Below are positions 42,675 through 51,214 of a stretch of 64,000 bases of DNA, piece by piece; the stretch's first letter is position 1; every line of letters starts with the position of its first letter. This DNA is from HGM04593 sp045631205 (GTDB lineage Bacteria; Bacteroidota; Bacteroidia; Bacteroidales; Bacteroidaceae), in NCBI GenBank assembly GCA_045631205.1, contig JAZQUI010000026.1:1-64000 (forward strand), read 5' to 3'. The notes under the pieces are model-generated. The model was not told the DNA's origin. It worked only from the letters and a program-made list of their open reading frames with translations, and searched no databases. The position numbers were made by a program, and so were the translations under genes.

Positions 42675-42715
42675 GTAAAAAAGTATATCCCGCCATAAAA
42701 AAATTATGACGGGAT
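42675..42715 (-). terminator. Terminator after the ECF sigma gene
   Basis: On the minus strand ATCCCGTCATAA and TTATGGCGGGAT pair with one G-U (42687-42715), followed by a T-rich tract with six T in a row. It lies 42 nt after the sigma-gene stop. Confidence 0.8.
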
Positions 42716-42757
42716 AAAAAAGAATCCAATTTATAGTTAAGTTCTAGTTTCTGTTTC

Positions 42758-43351
42758 TTACTCCATGACAAGGCTGATATCCTTTTCGGCAGCAATACGA
42801 CGCATATTGAGTATCGCATAACGCATACGGCCGAGAGCTGTGTTTATACTCACACCTGTAATATCGGAAATATCCTTGAAAGAGAGTTGCTGATAATAAC
42901 GCATAAACACAACCTCGCGCTGACAGTCGGGCAACTCGTCGATGAGAGCACGAACATCTCGCAGAACCTGTTCGTTCACCATTTGATTCTCAATGGTACC
43001 CTCGGAAAGGGATGCATCGTTCAAAATATCCACCTCCTCGTCGTCGCTGGATACAAGATTCTCGTTACGTTCCTGACGGAATTGGTCTATTACAAGATTA
43101 TGGGCTATACGGGTAATCCACGCAGCAAATTTGCCGTCTGGCTGATATTTACCCTCCTGCATTTTGACAATAGCCTTGACAAAGGTCTCCTGGAATATAT
43201 CCTCGGCAACCTCGCGTGAACGTACAATAAAATATATGTAGTAATATAACCTGTCTTTGTGACGATTCAGCAAAACATCAAATGCCGAATTATTGCCCCC
43301 AACATACAATGACACTAACATATCGTCGGTCATCTGTTTCAAATCATTCAT
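42758..43351 (-). CDS. ECF-type RNA polymerase sigma factor
   Basis: A 197-residue sigma-70 group IV factor. Region 2 (FDVLLNRHKDRLYYYIYFIVRSREVAEDIFQETFVKAI, then AAWITRIAHNLVIDQFR) binds the -10 element, and region 4 (LPDCQREVVFMRYYQQLSFKDISDITGVSINTALGRMRYAI) binds the -35. An acidic linker (NLVSSDDEEVDI) separates them. No anti-sigma or SusCD genes are adjacent, which suggests control other than by a neighbouring FecR-type protein. ATG 43351 was chosen over a TTG three codons upstream. Confidence 0.92.
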   Translation of the reverse strand: MNDLKQMTDDMLVSLYVGGNNSAFDVLLNRHKDRLYYYIYFIVRSREVAEDIFQETFVKAIVKMQEGKYQPDGKFAAWITRIAHNLVIDQFRQERNENLVSSDDEEVDILNDASLSEGTIENQMVNEQVLRDVRALIDELPDCQREVVFMRYYQQLSFKDISDITGVSINTALGRMRYAILNMRRIAAEKDISLVME

Positions 43352-43485
43352 TCTATTCAATTATTTGTTTTGAAGTAGAATTTTCTCTATAGGCAACTGT
43401 TTTTTAGGTTATTTAAATCGAATTAACGGTGCAAAGTAAAGAAATTTAAATGTTAAATCCAAATAACAATAAAAAAAAACGACCT

Positions 43486-43531
43486 TTTTAACAATATTGG
43501 GAGATTGCTTACGTTGCAATCTCCCAATATT
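43486..43531 (-). terminator. Terminator after fmt
   Basis: A perfect 16-bp stem (AATATTGGGAGATTGC with its complement at 43516-43531) followed on the minus strand by a T-rich run. It abuts the fmt stop codon and ends the six-gene run from 49758. Confidence 0.9.
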
Positions 43532-44524
43532 TTAGCAAACTATTTTACAATCCTTTAACGGGAAACCTCGCAGGAGGTCAGCCACAGGCATACGTTTTTT
43601 TCCTTGTAACTGTATCGAAAGCAGATTTATATAACCGCCTTTAACAGCAACCTTTGCATAACTCTTTCCATCGGTCAGCAAAGTTCCAGGCACAGTATTA
43701 TGATCGGCAAACTCTTTTGCAACCTCATAAACTTTTATGGCAATAAAGTTACCCGCAGCATCCTCTACCTCGCACCACGCAGCGGGATAGGGCGACATTC
43801 CGCGTACAAAGTCATACACTTCCCCACACTCTTTCTCCCAATTTATACGGCAAGTGTCACGGAAAATCTTTGGCGCAGGGCGCAGTTCGCTCTCACAAGC
43901 AAACATCTGCTCCTGAGGAAGAGGTGCAACTTCATTCTTCACAATAGCTTCAACTGTGCGCAATACCGTTTCACCACCCTGAAGCATAAGTTTATCGTGC
44001 AGAGTTCCGACATTGTCATTCTCATCTATGGCAACCTTGTCGCGGAAAATCACATCGCCGGTATCAATCTCGTGTTTAAGAAAGAAAGTGGTAACACCTG
44101 TCTCCTTGTCGCCATTTATAATAGCCCAGTTTATAGGCGCTGCACCACGATACTGTGGCAAAAGCGATGCGTGAAGGTTAAATGTACCCAAACGAGGCAT
44201 ATTCCATACACTCTCGGGGAGCATACGGAAGGCCACCACTATCTGCAAATCGGCACGCAAAGCCGCGAGAGCCGAAAGAAACTCTTCACTCTTCAACGAC
44301 TCGGGCTGCAACACCGGCAACCCTTCCTGCACTGCATATTGCTTGACAGGGCTCATCAACAATTGGTTACCACGCTTGTTAATCATCTTGTCGGGCATTG
44401 TTACAACACCCACAATTTCGTAACCACACTCCTCACAAACACGTTGCTTTTCAAGCAAACGTTTCAAGGGCTCCACCGCAAAATCAGGAGTACCCAAATA
44501 TACTATACGCAATTTATCGCTCAT
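43532..44524 (-). CDS. fmt: Methionyl-tRNA formyltransferase
   Basis: A 330-residue enzyme that formylates Met-tRNA for initiation using 10-formyl-THF. The catalytic domain has RIVYLGTPDFAVEPL, FNLHASLLPQYRGAAPINWAIINGDKETGVT (catalytic Asn-His, SLLPxYRG hallmark) and the distal Asp in EIDTGDV. A C-terminal OB-like domain binds tRNA. ATG 44524 was used; an in-frame TTG lies two codons upstream. It starts 2 nt after the clcA-like stop and is the last gene of the run. Confidence 0.97.
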   Translation of the reverse strand: MSDKLRIVYLGTPDFAVEPLKRLLEKQRVCEECGYEIVGVVTMPDKMINKRGNQLLMSPVKQYAVQEGLPVLQPESLKSEEFLSALAALRADLQIVVAFRMLPESVWNMPRLGTFNLHASLLPQYRGAAPINWAIINGDKETGVTTFFLKHEIDTGDVIFRDKVAIDENDNVGTLHDKLMLQGGETVLRTVEAIVKNEVAPLPQEQMFACESELRPAPKIFRDTCRINWEKECGEVYDFVRGMSPYPAAWCEVEDAAGNFIAIKVYEVAKEFADHNTVPGTLLTDGKSYAKVAVKGGYINLLSIQLQGKKRMPVADLLRGFPLKDCKIVC

Positions 44525-44526
44525 TG

Positions 44527-46317
44527 TCAATCTGATGTAAATTCCAACAAAGTCTTTCTGTAAGCCGTAAATATGGCCGATTTTGAGATAAAGCCAATAT
44601 ACTCACCGCCAACCCCTTCAACAGGAAGGTTCCAGGCATTGGTCTCCTCGAACTTACGCATAACAGCCTCCATAGGTTCCTCTATACTTAACCTCACCGG
44701 AGCTTCACGCATAAGCGTCATCACCTTGTAACGGTGATAAAGTTCCTGACGGAACATAATATGTCTCACATCGTCGAGGAAAAGAATTCCAACAAGATGG
44801 TCGCTTGCATTCACCACTGGGAAAATATTACGCTTGGTCTTGGCAACCACTGCCGTAAGCTCACCCAAGTCCATATAGGGTGTAAGACGCATAAAGTTCT
44901 TCTCTATAACATCCTCCACCTTCAATATTGTAAGCACAGCCTGGTCTTTATGGTGGGTTATGAGCTCACCACGCTGCGCAAGGCGCACTGCATATATATT
45001 ATTCTTATCGAAAATCTTTACTGTGAGATATGAACATACCGACACTATCATCAACGGCAGGAAGAGCGCATATCCACCTGTCAGTTCCGCAATAAGAAAG
45101 ACACCTGTCAGCGGCGCATGGAACACACCGGACATCAGTGCAGCCATACCGAAGAGTGCAAAATTCCTGTCCGACACAGGCACTCCCCAATCCATCATAT
45201 TGCAAAGCCCTGCAAAGAGATACCCCGATACACAGCCCAAGAAAAGGCTGGGTGCAAAGATACCACCGCAACCACCTCCACAATTAGTCACAGTCGAGGC
45301 AAAAGCCTTGAACAATATAATAAGGAACATATACAGGAAGAGGAACTTCGCGTGGCCATAGAATAGTGAATTATTAAGGATAACATCGGCAGATGAACCA
45401 TTTATCAAATGGTGTATCATCTCGTAACCCTCACCATAGAGAGGGGGAAATAGAAATATCAACACACTTAGCACACTACCACCGATAGCCAGCCTCACAT
45501 AGGGATTGGTAAATCTTTTAAAGTAGCGTTCAATGGTTGTTGTAACATTGGTAAAATAGAGCGAAACAAGACCACAGATGATACCTAACAGAATTACATA
45601 AGGTACGCGTGCTAGGTCGAAATGATTTTCAAGGTGAAACTCGAACATCGCATCGGTACCCATCATAAGATAAGAGAGGGTGGCAGCCGTAACACTCGAT
45701 ATAAGCAGAGCAAGGAGCGACGACATGGTAAGATCGAGCATCAGCACTTCAAGTGTAAAGACTAAGCCAGCGATGGGGGCTTTAAATATACCCGACACAG
45801 CACCTGCTGCACCACAACCAATGAGCAACATAATAACCTTCTTCTCCATCTTGAAGAAAGAGCCGAGGTTAGAGCCAATTGCCGAACCGGTCATAACAAT
45901 TGGCGACTCGGCACCCACCGAACCACCAAAGCCAATAGTTATGGCACTCGCCAGCAACGACGACCAGGTATTGTGGCCGCGTATCCTGCCCTGGCGGCAG
46001 GAGATGGCATAAAGTACCTTTGTCACACCATGGCTTATATCGTCGCGAACGAGTTTACGGATGAGCAATCCTGTGATGAAAATACCAATAACAGGATACA
46101 CCAGATAGAGCCAATTGAAAGTGTCCTTGTCGAAGCCGCCCGTGAGCAAATGCTGTATAAGATGGATAAGATGTTTCAGCGCATAGGCAGCCAATGCCGA
46201 TAGCACACCCACAAGAAAACTTAAAAAAAGTATAAATTTTGATTGCGATATATGCTTCTCGCGCCACTCGGTAAACCTATCGAGCAAGTTTAGCTGTTTC
46301 TCCTCTTGAGCACTCAT
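44527..46317 (-). CDS. ClC-family chloride channel/transporter with two CBS domains
   Basis: A 596-residue inner-membrane protein of the ClC family. Selectivity-filter segments include GFGGSVGAESPIVMTGSAIGSN, in which the gating Glu is kept within GAESP (GREGP in E. coli), and GGGCGGIFAPSLFLGC. Two C-terminal CBS domains (about 460-590) would bind adenine nucleotides and regulate the channel. Its ATG overlaps the tsaC stop by 4 nt. Whether it is a channel or an H+/Cl- antiporter cannot be decided here. Confidence 0.9.
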   Translation of the reverse strand: MSAQEEKQLNLLDRFTEWREKHISQSKFILFLSFLVGVLSALAAYALKHLIHLIQHLLTGGFDKDTFNWLYLVYPVIGIFITGLLIRKLVRDDISHGVTKVLYAISCRQGRIRGHNTWSSLLASAITIGFGGSVGAESPIVMTGSAIGSNLGSFFKMEKKVIMLLIGCGAAGAVSGIFKAPIAGLVFTLEVLMLDLTMSSLLALLISSVTAATLSYLMMGTDAMFEFHLENHFDLARVPYVILLGIICGLVSLYFTNVTTTIERYFKRFTNPYVRLAIGGSVLSVLIFLFPPLYGEGYEMIHHLINGSSADVILNNSLFYGHAKFLFLYMFLIILFKAFASTVTNCGGGCGGIFAPSLFLGCVSGYLFAGLCNMMDWGVPVSDRNFALFGMAALMSGVFHAPLTGVFLIAELTGGYALFLPLMIVSVCSYLTVKIFDKNNIYAVRLAQRGELITHHKDQAVLTILKVEDVIEKNFMRLTPYMDLGELTAVVAKTKRNIFPVVNASDHLVGILFLDDVRHIMFRQELYHRYKVMTLMREAPVRLSIEEPMEAVMRKFEETNAWNLPVEGVGGEYIGFISKSAIFTAYRKTLLEFTSD

Positions 46318-46886
46318 TCTCTTATAATGGTTACAGAGCCGTTGGCTGTTAGTTTAATTATACTCGAAGACTTGGGACGACCCATATCGAGTTGTTTGTA
46401 GTTTACCACATAATCCACAGCCTCTATAATTTCGGGGCTTATCTCACTGAAATTGGCAGGTGTGGGCTCACCGCTGATGTTTGCCGATGTTGAAACAACA
46501 GCCTTTTGGAAACGGTAGCACAACTCCTTTGAAAAGAGTTCCGATGTTACTCGTATTCCAACGCTTCCATCTTCGGCAAGCAAATTGGGAGCAAGATTGC
46601 GCGCCCCGTCATATATTATGGTCAATGGTTTTGTGGTGAGTTCAATTAAATCCCACGCCACAGGATTTACATTAGTCACATAACGTGCAAGACGGTCGGC
46701 ACTGTCCACAAGCAACAACAAGGCTTTACTGTCGGCACGACGCTTAATCTCATAGACACGCTTCACAGCCTCGGCATTGGTTGCATCGCAACCAATACCC
46801 CAAACAGTATCGGTGGGATAAAGTATCACACCACCCTTACGCATAACTTCAACGGCCTTTTTGGCCTCGTCGGCAATAGTTCCCAT
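46314..46886 (-). CDS. tsaC: L-threonylcarbamoyladenylate synthase
   Basis: A 190-residue YrdC/Sua5-fold enzyme that makes threonylcarbamoyl-AMP from Thr, bicarbonate and ATP for the t6A37 modification of tRNA. GGVILYPTDTVWGIGCDATN, KRRADSKALLLLV (the KR-x3-K block) and the VSTSANISGEPTP segment are diagnostic. It lies 5 nt after prfC and overlaps the ClC gene by 4 nt. mtaB at 32824 acts later on the same nucleotide. Confidence 0.94.
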   Translation of the reverse strand: MGTIADEAKKAVEVMRKGGVILYPTDTVWGIGCDATNAEAVKRVYEIKRRADSKALLLLVDSADRLARYVTNVNPVAWDLIELTTKPLTIIYDGARNLAPNLLAEDGSVGIRVTSELFSKELCYRFQKAVVSTSANISGEPTPANFSEISPEIIEAVDYVVNYKQLDMGRPKSSSIIKLTANGSVTIIRE

Positions 46887-46891
46887 ATATT

Positions 46892-48466
46892 TTAGAATTC
46901 ACTGGTGAAGTGGAAACGGATACTCTTGAAGTCGTTCTGTGCCATCTGCAATACATAATTGCTGTCGGCGAGGAACACATCGCGGCCCTCTATATCCTTT
47001 GCCATATATTGATATTTACGCTTTTTGAAATTCTCGAGCTCGGCAGCATCGTCGCTCTCTATCCAACAAGCCTTGTAGAGGTTCACCGGCTCCCAACGGC
47101 ATTTTGCGTTATACTCGTTCTCCAAGCGATATTGTATAACCTCGAACTGCAGCTGGCCAACTGTACCAATGAGTTTGCGACCGTTATGCTGGTTTACAAA
47201 CAGCTGCGCAACACCCTCGCCCATAAGCTGATCTATACCCTTTGCCAACTGCTTGGTTTTCATTGGGTCGGCATTTTCTATATATTTGAACATCTCGGGT
47301 GAGAAACTTGGCAAACCTTTGAAATGGAGGTTTTCTCCCTCGGTCAGTGTGTCACCAATCTTGAAGTTTCCGGTATCGGGCAAACCGATGATATCACCGG
47401 GATAAGCCTCCTCGATAGTGCTCTTGCGCTGCGCCATAAACTGGGTTGGAGATGAAAAACGCAAATCCTTACCCAAACGAATGTGACGATAAGGAGTATT
47501 ACGCACAAATTTTCCCGAACAGATTTTGCAGAAAGCAACGCAAGAACGGTGGTTGGGGTCAATGTTCGCTGTAATCTTGAATATAAAACCTGTGAATTTG
47601 GGATCCTCGGGTTTTACTTCACGCTCAACAGCCTGCACAGGGCGTGGGCTGGGAGCAATTTTAACAAAACAGTTCAGCAACTCCTCGACACCAAAATTGT
47701 TGAGTGCCGAACCGAAGAATACGGGCGCAACCTTTGCATCAAGATAATCCTGAACTTCAAATTCAGGGTAAACGCCATCGACAAGTTCAAGGTCGGAGCG
47801 CAATTTTGCAGCAAGGTCTTCGCCAATATTGCTATCAAGTTCGTCGCTGTTTATATCTATTTCCACCTTTTCGGTAACCCTCTGTTTGTTGGGTGTGAAA
47901 AGGTCGAGCTTTTGCTCATATATGTTATATACACCTTTGAAGCGCGCACCCTGGTCAATGGGCCAGCTCAACGGACGAACTGAAATCTGCAATTCCTGTT
48001 CAAGCTCATCGAGCAATTCAAAAGGGTCGCGACCTTCGCGGTCCATCTTGTTTACATACACAATAACGGGGGTTGAACGCATACGGCACACATTCATCAA
48101 CTTGCGTGTCTGTGTCTCCACACCCTTTGCACTATCCACCACAATAATAACACTATCTACAGCTGTTAGTGTGCGGAATGTATCCTCGGCAAAATCCTGG
48201 TGACCGGGGGTATCAAGAATATTTATCTTGTATCCCTCATAATCGAACTCCATAACCGATGTGGTCACAGAGATACCGCGCTGTTTTTCAATCTCCATCC
48301 AGTCGGATGTAGCTGTTTTCTTTATCTTGTTCGACTTAACCGCACCGGCAACCTGTATCTGTCCTCCAAAGAGAAGGAGTTTCTCGGTCAATGTGGTTTT
48401 TCCGGCGTCGGGGTGCGAAATAATCGCAAATGTTCTTCTTCTTCCAATTTCCTCGTTTACGTTCAT
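46892..48466 (-). CDS. prfC: Peptide chain release factor 3
   Basis: A translational GTPase of 524 residues that removes RF1/RF2 from the ribosome after termination. G1 is SHPDAGKTTL, G2 includes RGISVTTS, G3 is DTPGHQDF and G4 is NKMD. Domains II and III are complete to LQMAQNDFKSIRFHFTSEF. The length is typical. It is 31 nt after the DUF4924 gene and 5 nt before tsaC, so it belongs to the same operon. Confidence 0.97.
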   Translation of the reverse strand: MNVNEEIGRRRTFAIISHPDAGKTTLTEKLLLFGGQIQVAGAVKSNKIKKTATSDWMEIEKQRGISVTTSVMEFDYEGYKINILDTPGHQDFAEDTFRTLTAVDSVIIVVDSAKGVETQTRKLMNVCRMRSTPVIVYVNKMDREGRDPFELLDELEQELQISVRPLSWPIDQGARFKGVYNIYEQKLDLFTPNKQRVTEKVEIDINSDELDSNIGEDLAAKLRSDLELVDGVYPEFEVQDYLDAKVAPVFFGSALNNFGVEELLNCFVKIAPSPRPVQAVEREVKPEDPKFTGFIFKITANIDPNHRSCVAFCKICSGKFVRNTPYRHIRLGKDLRFSSPTQFMAQRKSTIEEAYPGDIIGLPDTGNFKIGDTLTEGENLHFKGLPSFSPEMFKYIENADPMKTKQLAKGIDQLMGEGVAQLFVNQHNGRKLIGTVGQLQFEVIQYRLENEYNAKCRWEPVNLYKACWIESDDAAELENFKKRKYQYMAKDIEGRDVFLADSNYVLQMAQNDFKSIRFHFTSEF

Positions 48467-48497
48467 TTGAACAAATGGTTTTATTGTATATTCTTAA

Positions 48498-49052
48498 TCA
48501 ATCTTCTGAATCCAAATTAAGTTTGCCCTCCTCTTCTTCCTTATAGTAGAGCGAGAGCATAGAGATAAATTTGCTTATCTCTCCTGTAGCATCGGTAGTC
48601 TCCTTGTTAATCTCACGTTTCTGCAACTTCATCAGCCACAGCATATAAAGCGCGTCGAAGCAGTTTTCAATCTCACCCTTTTCCTTTCCATCACTTTTTG
48701 CTCTGAACTCCACTATAAAAGGAAGCGCCTTGTAATAAGCAGCAGAATAAAAAGGCACCTTAGGCGACTTCAACAAACGCACGTGCAGGTCTGTGAGATT
48801 TATTATCACATTCTTGTTTATTTGCAAATGCCCACTCTCCTTCACACCCTCAATACGCATCATCTCTGCGAGATTTTCATACCACTCGAGAAGTTCCTTA
48901 GCACCCTCTTCGGGAAGGTTGTACGGAGCCACCAACGCCGCCTCTATTTTGCTCGACGACATATCATATGCACGAAGCAGGTCTTCGACCTGCCACATAT
49001 ACAGCAGATACTCTGCTATATTCTTTTTTCGAAGTTCTCTTGAAACAAACAA
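48498..49052 (-). CDS. DUF4924 family protein
   Basis: A 184-residue, mostly helical, soluble protein of the DUF4924 family restricted to Bacteroidetes. Function unknown. SRELRKKNIAEYLLYMWQVEDLLRAY is the conserved N-terminus and SLYYKEEEEGKLNLDSED the acidic end. The start must be the TTG at 49052: an in-frame stop lies just upstream, and the first ATG would remove the conserved N-terminus. It starts 13 nt after the LysE-type gene. Confidence 0.8.
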   Translation of the reverse strand: MFVSRELRKKNIAEYLLYMWQVEDLLRAYDMSSSKIEAALVAPYNLPEEGAKELLEWYENLAEMMRIEGVKESGHLQINKNVIINLTDLHVRLLKSPKVPFYSAAYYKALPFIVEFRAKSDGKEKGEIENCFDALYMLWLMKLQKREINKETTDATGEISKFISMLSLYYKEEEEGKLNLDSED

Positions 49053-49065
49053 AGCTTACAATGTA

Positions 49066-49758
49066 TTAGTGAAAAGAATAAATACCTGTAATGATCAAGA
49101 CTGCGCCAATGAACGCACCAATCATCACAAGAGTACCGATAACCCTGTTTATAATCCACACACCGCGCACATCAAAACGTTCACGCAACTTGCTCACAAC
49201 ATAGGTTATAAAGAGCCACCACAACATAGCACCTCCAAAAATTGAGGCATAACCAATAAACTGGTTATACAAAGGCTGTTCGGGCAGCATAAAATTCAGC
49301 GGGGTAAAAAGTGCCAGGAACAGCAATACGAGCAATGGGTTTGAGAATGCCAGGAAAAAGCCCGTAACACCATTCTGAACAAGACTGCTCTTGTTGCGGC
49401 TTACATTATGGGCATTCTGCGAAGGATTTGTACGGAAAGTATGTACGCCAAATATAAACATAAGAACAGATCCAATTAACTGCAACCAAAAGAGAGCCGT
49501 GCGGTTATGTATGAAATCGTATATAAACGAAAGACCGTAACCGGTTATCAAAGCATAAATAATATCACTGACTGCTGCGCCCAAACCTGTAACAAGGCCA
49601 TAAATGCGACCTTTATTCAAAGTACGTTGCACGCAAAGAATACCGACAGGCCCCATAGGAGCAGACGCAACAATACCAATTATAGCGCCTTTTACCATAA
49701 TCTCCAGCAGCGAAATCTGCGAAACAAACTGTAAGAAAAACTCGTTAATCTCGTTCAT
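49066..49758 (-). CDS. LysE-family translocator
   Basis: A 230-residue inner-membrane protein with six predicted helices of the LysE/RhtB exporter family, which exports amino acids or related solutes. KGAIIGIVASAPMGPVGILCVQRTLNKGRIYGLVTGLGAAVSDIIYA is the family signature in the first two helices, and NPLLVLLFLALF marks helix 4. The substrate is not predictable. It is the first gene of the run to fmt. Confidence 0.88.
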   Translation of the reverse strand: MNEINEFFLQFVSQISLLEIMVKGAIIGIVASAPMGPVGILCVQRTLNKGRIYGLVTGLGAAVSDIIYALITGYGLSFIYDFIHNRTALFWLQLIGSVLMFIFGVHTFRTNPSQNAHNVSRNKSSLVQNGVTGFFLAFSNPLLVLLFLALFTPLNFMLPEQPLYNQFIGYASIFGGAMLWWLFITYVVSKLRERFDVRGVWIINRVIGTLVMIGAFIGAVLIITGIYSFH

Positions 49759-49928
49759 AATTCGTGATAATCCAAAACGCGACCGAGCCTATGCGCACCC
49801 GCACAACAGCATCTTTCGCATCATTTATGCAAAGATGCTATTTTTTTATGAAAAAACATAGACAAAATTCGGTTTTTTTCACACTTCACAGCCCACAGGC
49901 AGCAAATTTTGACTAAACCGCCTTTTTA

Positions 49929-50468
49929 TCACTCTATACTGCGGCGACGGCTACGTATATAAATGCCGGCAACCAATTCTGACACACCCGACAGTATTGC
50001 GCCCACACCCACTACAAGAAACGGTAAACCGGCAACTTCGAAAGGATTTGCCAAAACCACGACACCGGCCACAAGCAAAAGCAAAGGTACTATATACATA
50101 AAAAATGGCACACGCACACTTTTCTGCGCACCAAGCAATGTAACCAACTGATAAAAACCCGACAGCAAAAGGAGCACGCCAAGCACAATCATAAGCAACG
50201 AAAGAAAGAATGCAGGCGAAAGCAGCAACCACGCACCAAGCACCACACCCGCAACACCTGCCGCAACAAGCACAAACATATCAAAAGGCTTCGCCAACCC
50301 TCGCTTGCGCAGCAGATAGATGTTAAACAGTGAGATTGCACCCGACACCATAAAGGCAGCACCTATGAATTGTATTATCAAAGGCATAAAAGCCTCGCGC
50401 AACACCACCATAAGAACACCTATAAGAATTACACACAAACTGCGTACAACAATATTAAGCATACTCAT
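49929..50468 (-). CDS. HdeD/DUF308 family membrane protein
   Basis: A 179-residue protein with six predicted helices arranged as three related hairpins, the DUF308/HdeD pattern (for example VLGVLLLLSGFYQLVTLLGAQ and VVGVGAILSGVSELVAGIYI). HdeD is linked to acid resistance in E. coli, but the family is broad and the role here is unknown. ATG 50468 was chosen; the open frame extends 34 codons further but without a signal or conserved sequence. It lies 80 nt after the phosphopantetheinyl transferase gene. Confidence 0.8.
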   Translation of the reverse strand: MSMLNIVVRSLCVILIGVLMVVLREAFMPLIIQFIGAAFMVSGAISLFNIYLLRKRGLAKPFDMFVLVAAGVAGVVLGAWLLLSPAFFLSLLMIVLGVLLLLSGFYQLVTLLGAQKSVRVPFFMYIVPLLLLVAGVVVLANPFEVAGLPFLVVGVGAILSGVSELVAGIYIRSRRRSIE

Positions 50469-50548
50469 TTTCTTTTTTACATCAACAAACAAACGAGCGA
50501 AAATAGAACACGAATTTACACAAATAATTAGAATTCGGGATAAAAAAG

Positions 50549-51205
50549 TTAAACACGGCACAAAGAGCACCCTGCGCCCTTATAACAGAGAGTAAGCAAC
50601 AAGGGGCCGTCATATATATATGATACAGAATATCGCCCATTTCCAAGCGGCAACCCCACAAGCGACAAAGAGAGAACGCCATTAGCCGCCGGCTGCAAAT
50701 TTTCAAGAACAATATTGTCGCGATAGTTTCCACCAAGGTCACCTACCAATTTGAAGACCGCCTCCGAAGCTGTCCATCGTATAAGTTTTGCGCTATTATA
50801 AAATTCCGCTGATATATGTTCAAGCTCTTCACTACGCATAAAATAACGACTAGCAGCATCACCCACCACCCTACCGACCGGCTCAATATCAAGCCCGAAA
50901 GGAAATGAACGGGACACTGCAAAAGCAACAAAGCCACGCGTGTGTGAGATACTGATAAATGCATCGCTACCGTTCAACACAGGCTTGCCCGCTGTGTCGT
51001 AATCAATTGAAACTCCTTCGCCAAAAACATATTTTAACAAAGCACGTACCGCCAACCATTCAGCCCTGCGCTTTTCACCGGCAAGCATCGCGGCAGCAGC
51101 CCTTGTGGCATCATCAACCATAAGCAAAAGTTCTTCTACAGTCTCTGCCACCTGCCAAACGTAAATGTCGGCGTCGCCACAACCATATTTGCAGAACAAC
51201 GGCAT
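50549..51205 (-). CDS. 4'-phosphopantetheinyl transferase (Sfp-like)
   Basis: A 218-residue enzyme that moves 4'-phosphopantetheine from CoA to a carrier-protein Ser. The FISISHTRGFVAFAVS and FGLDIEPVGR (GxDxE metal site) motifs are intact. The third motif reads RWTASEAVFKLVG, with Ser where most members have Lys (WxxKEAxxK); the Glu is kept. The C-terminal Cys-rich end (GAGCSLCRV) is unusual. It starts 9 nt after gldE. Confidence 0.85.
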   Translation of the reverse strand: MPLFCKYGCGDADIYVWQVAETVEELLLMVDDATRAAAAMLAGEKRRAEWLAVRALLKYVFGEGVSIDYDTAGKPVLNGSDAFISISHTRGFVAFAVSRSFPFGLDIEPVGRVVGDAASRYFMRSEELEHISAEFYNSAKLIRWTASEAVFKLVGDLGGNYRDNIVLENLQPAANGVLSLSLVGLPLGNGRYSVSYIYDGPLLLTLCYKGAGCSLCRV

Positions 51206-51214
51206 AACAGGAAT

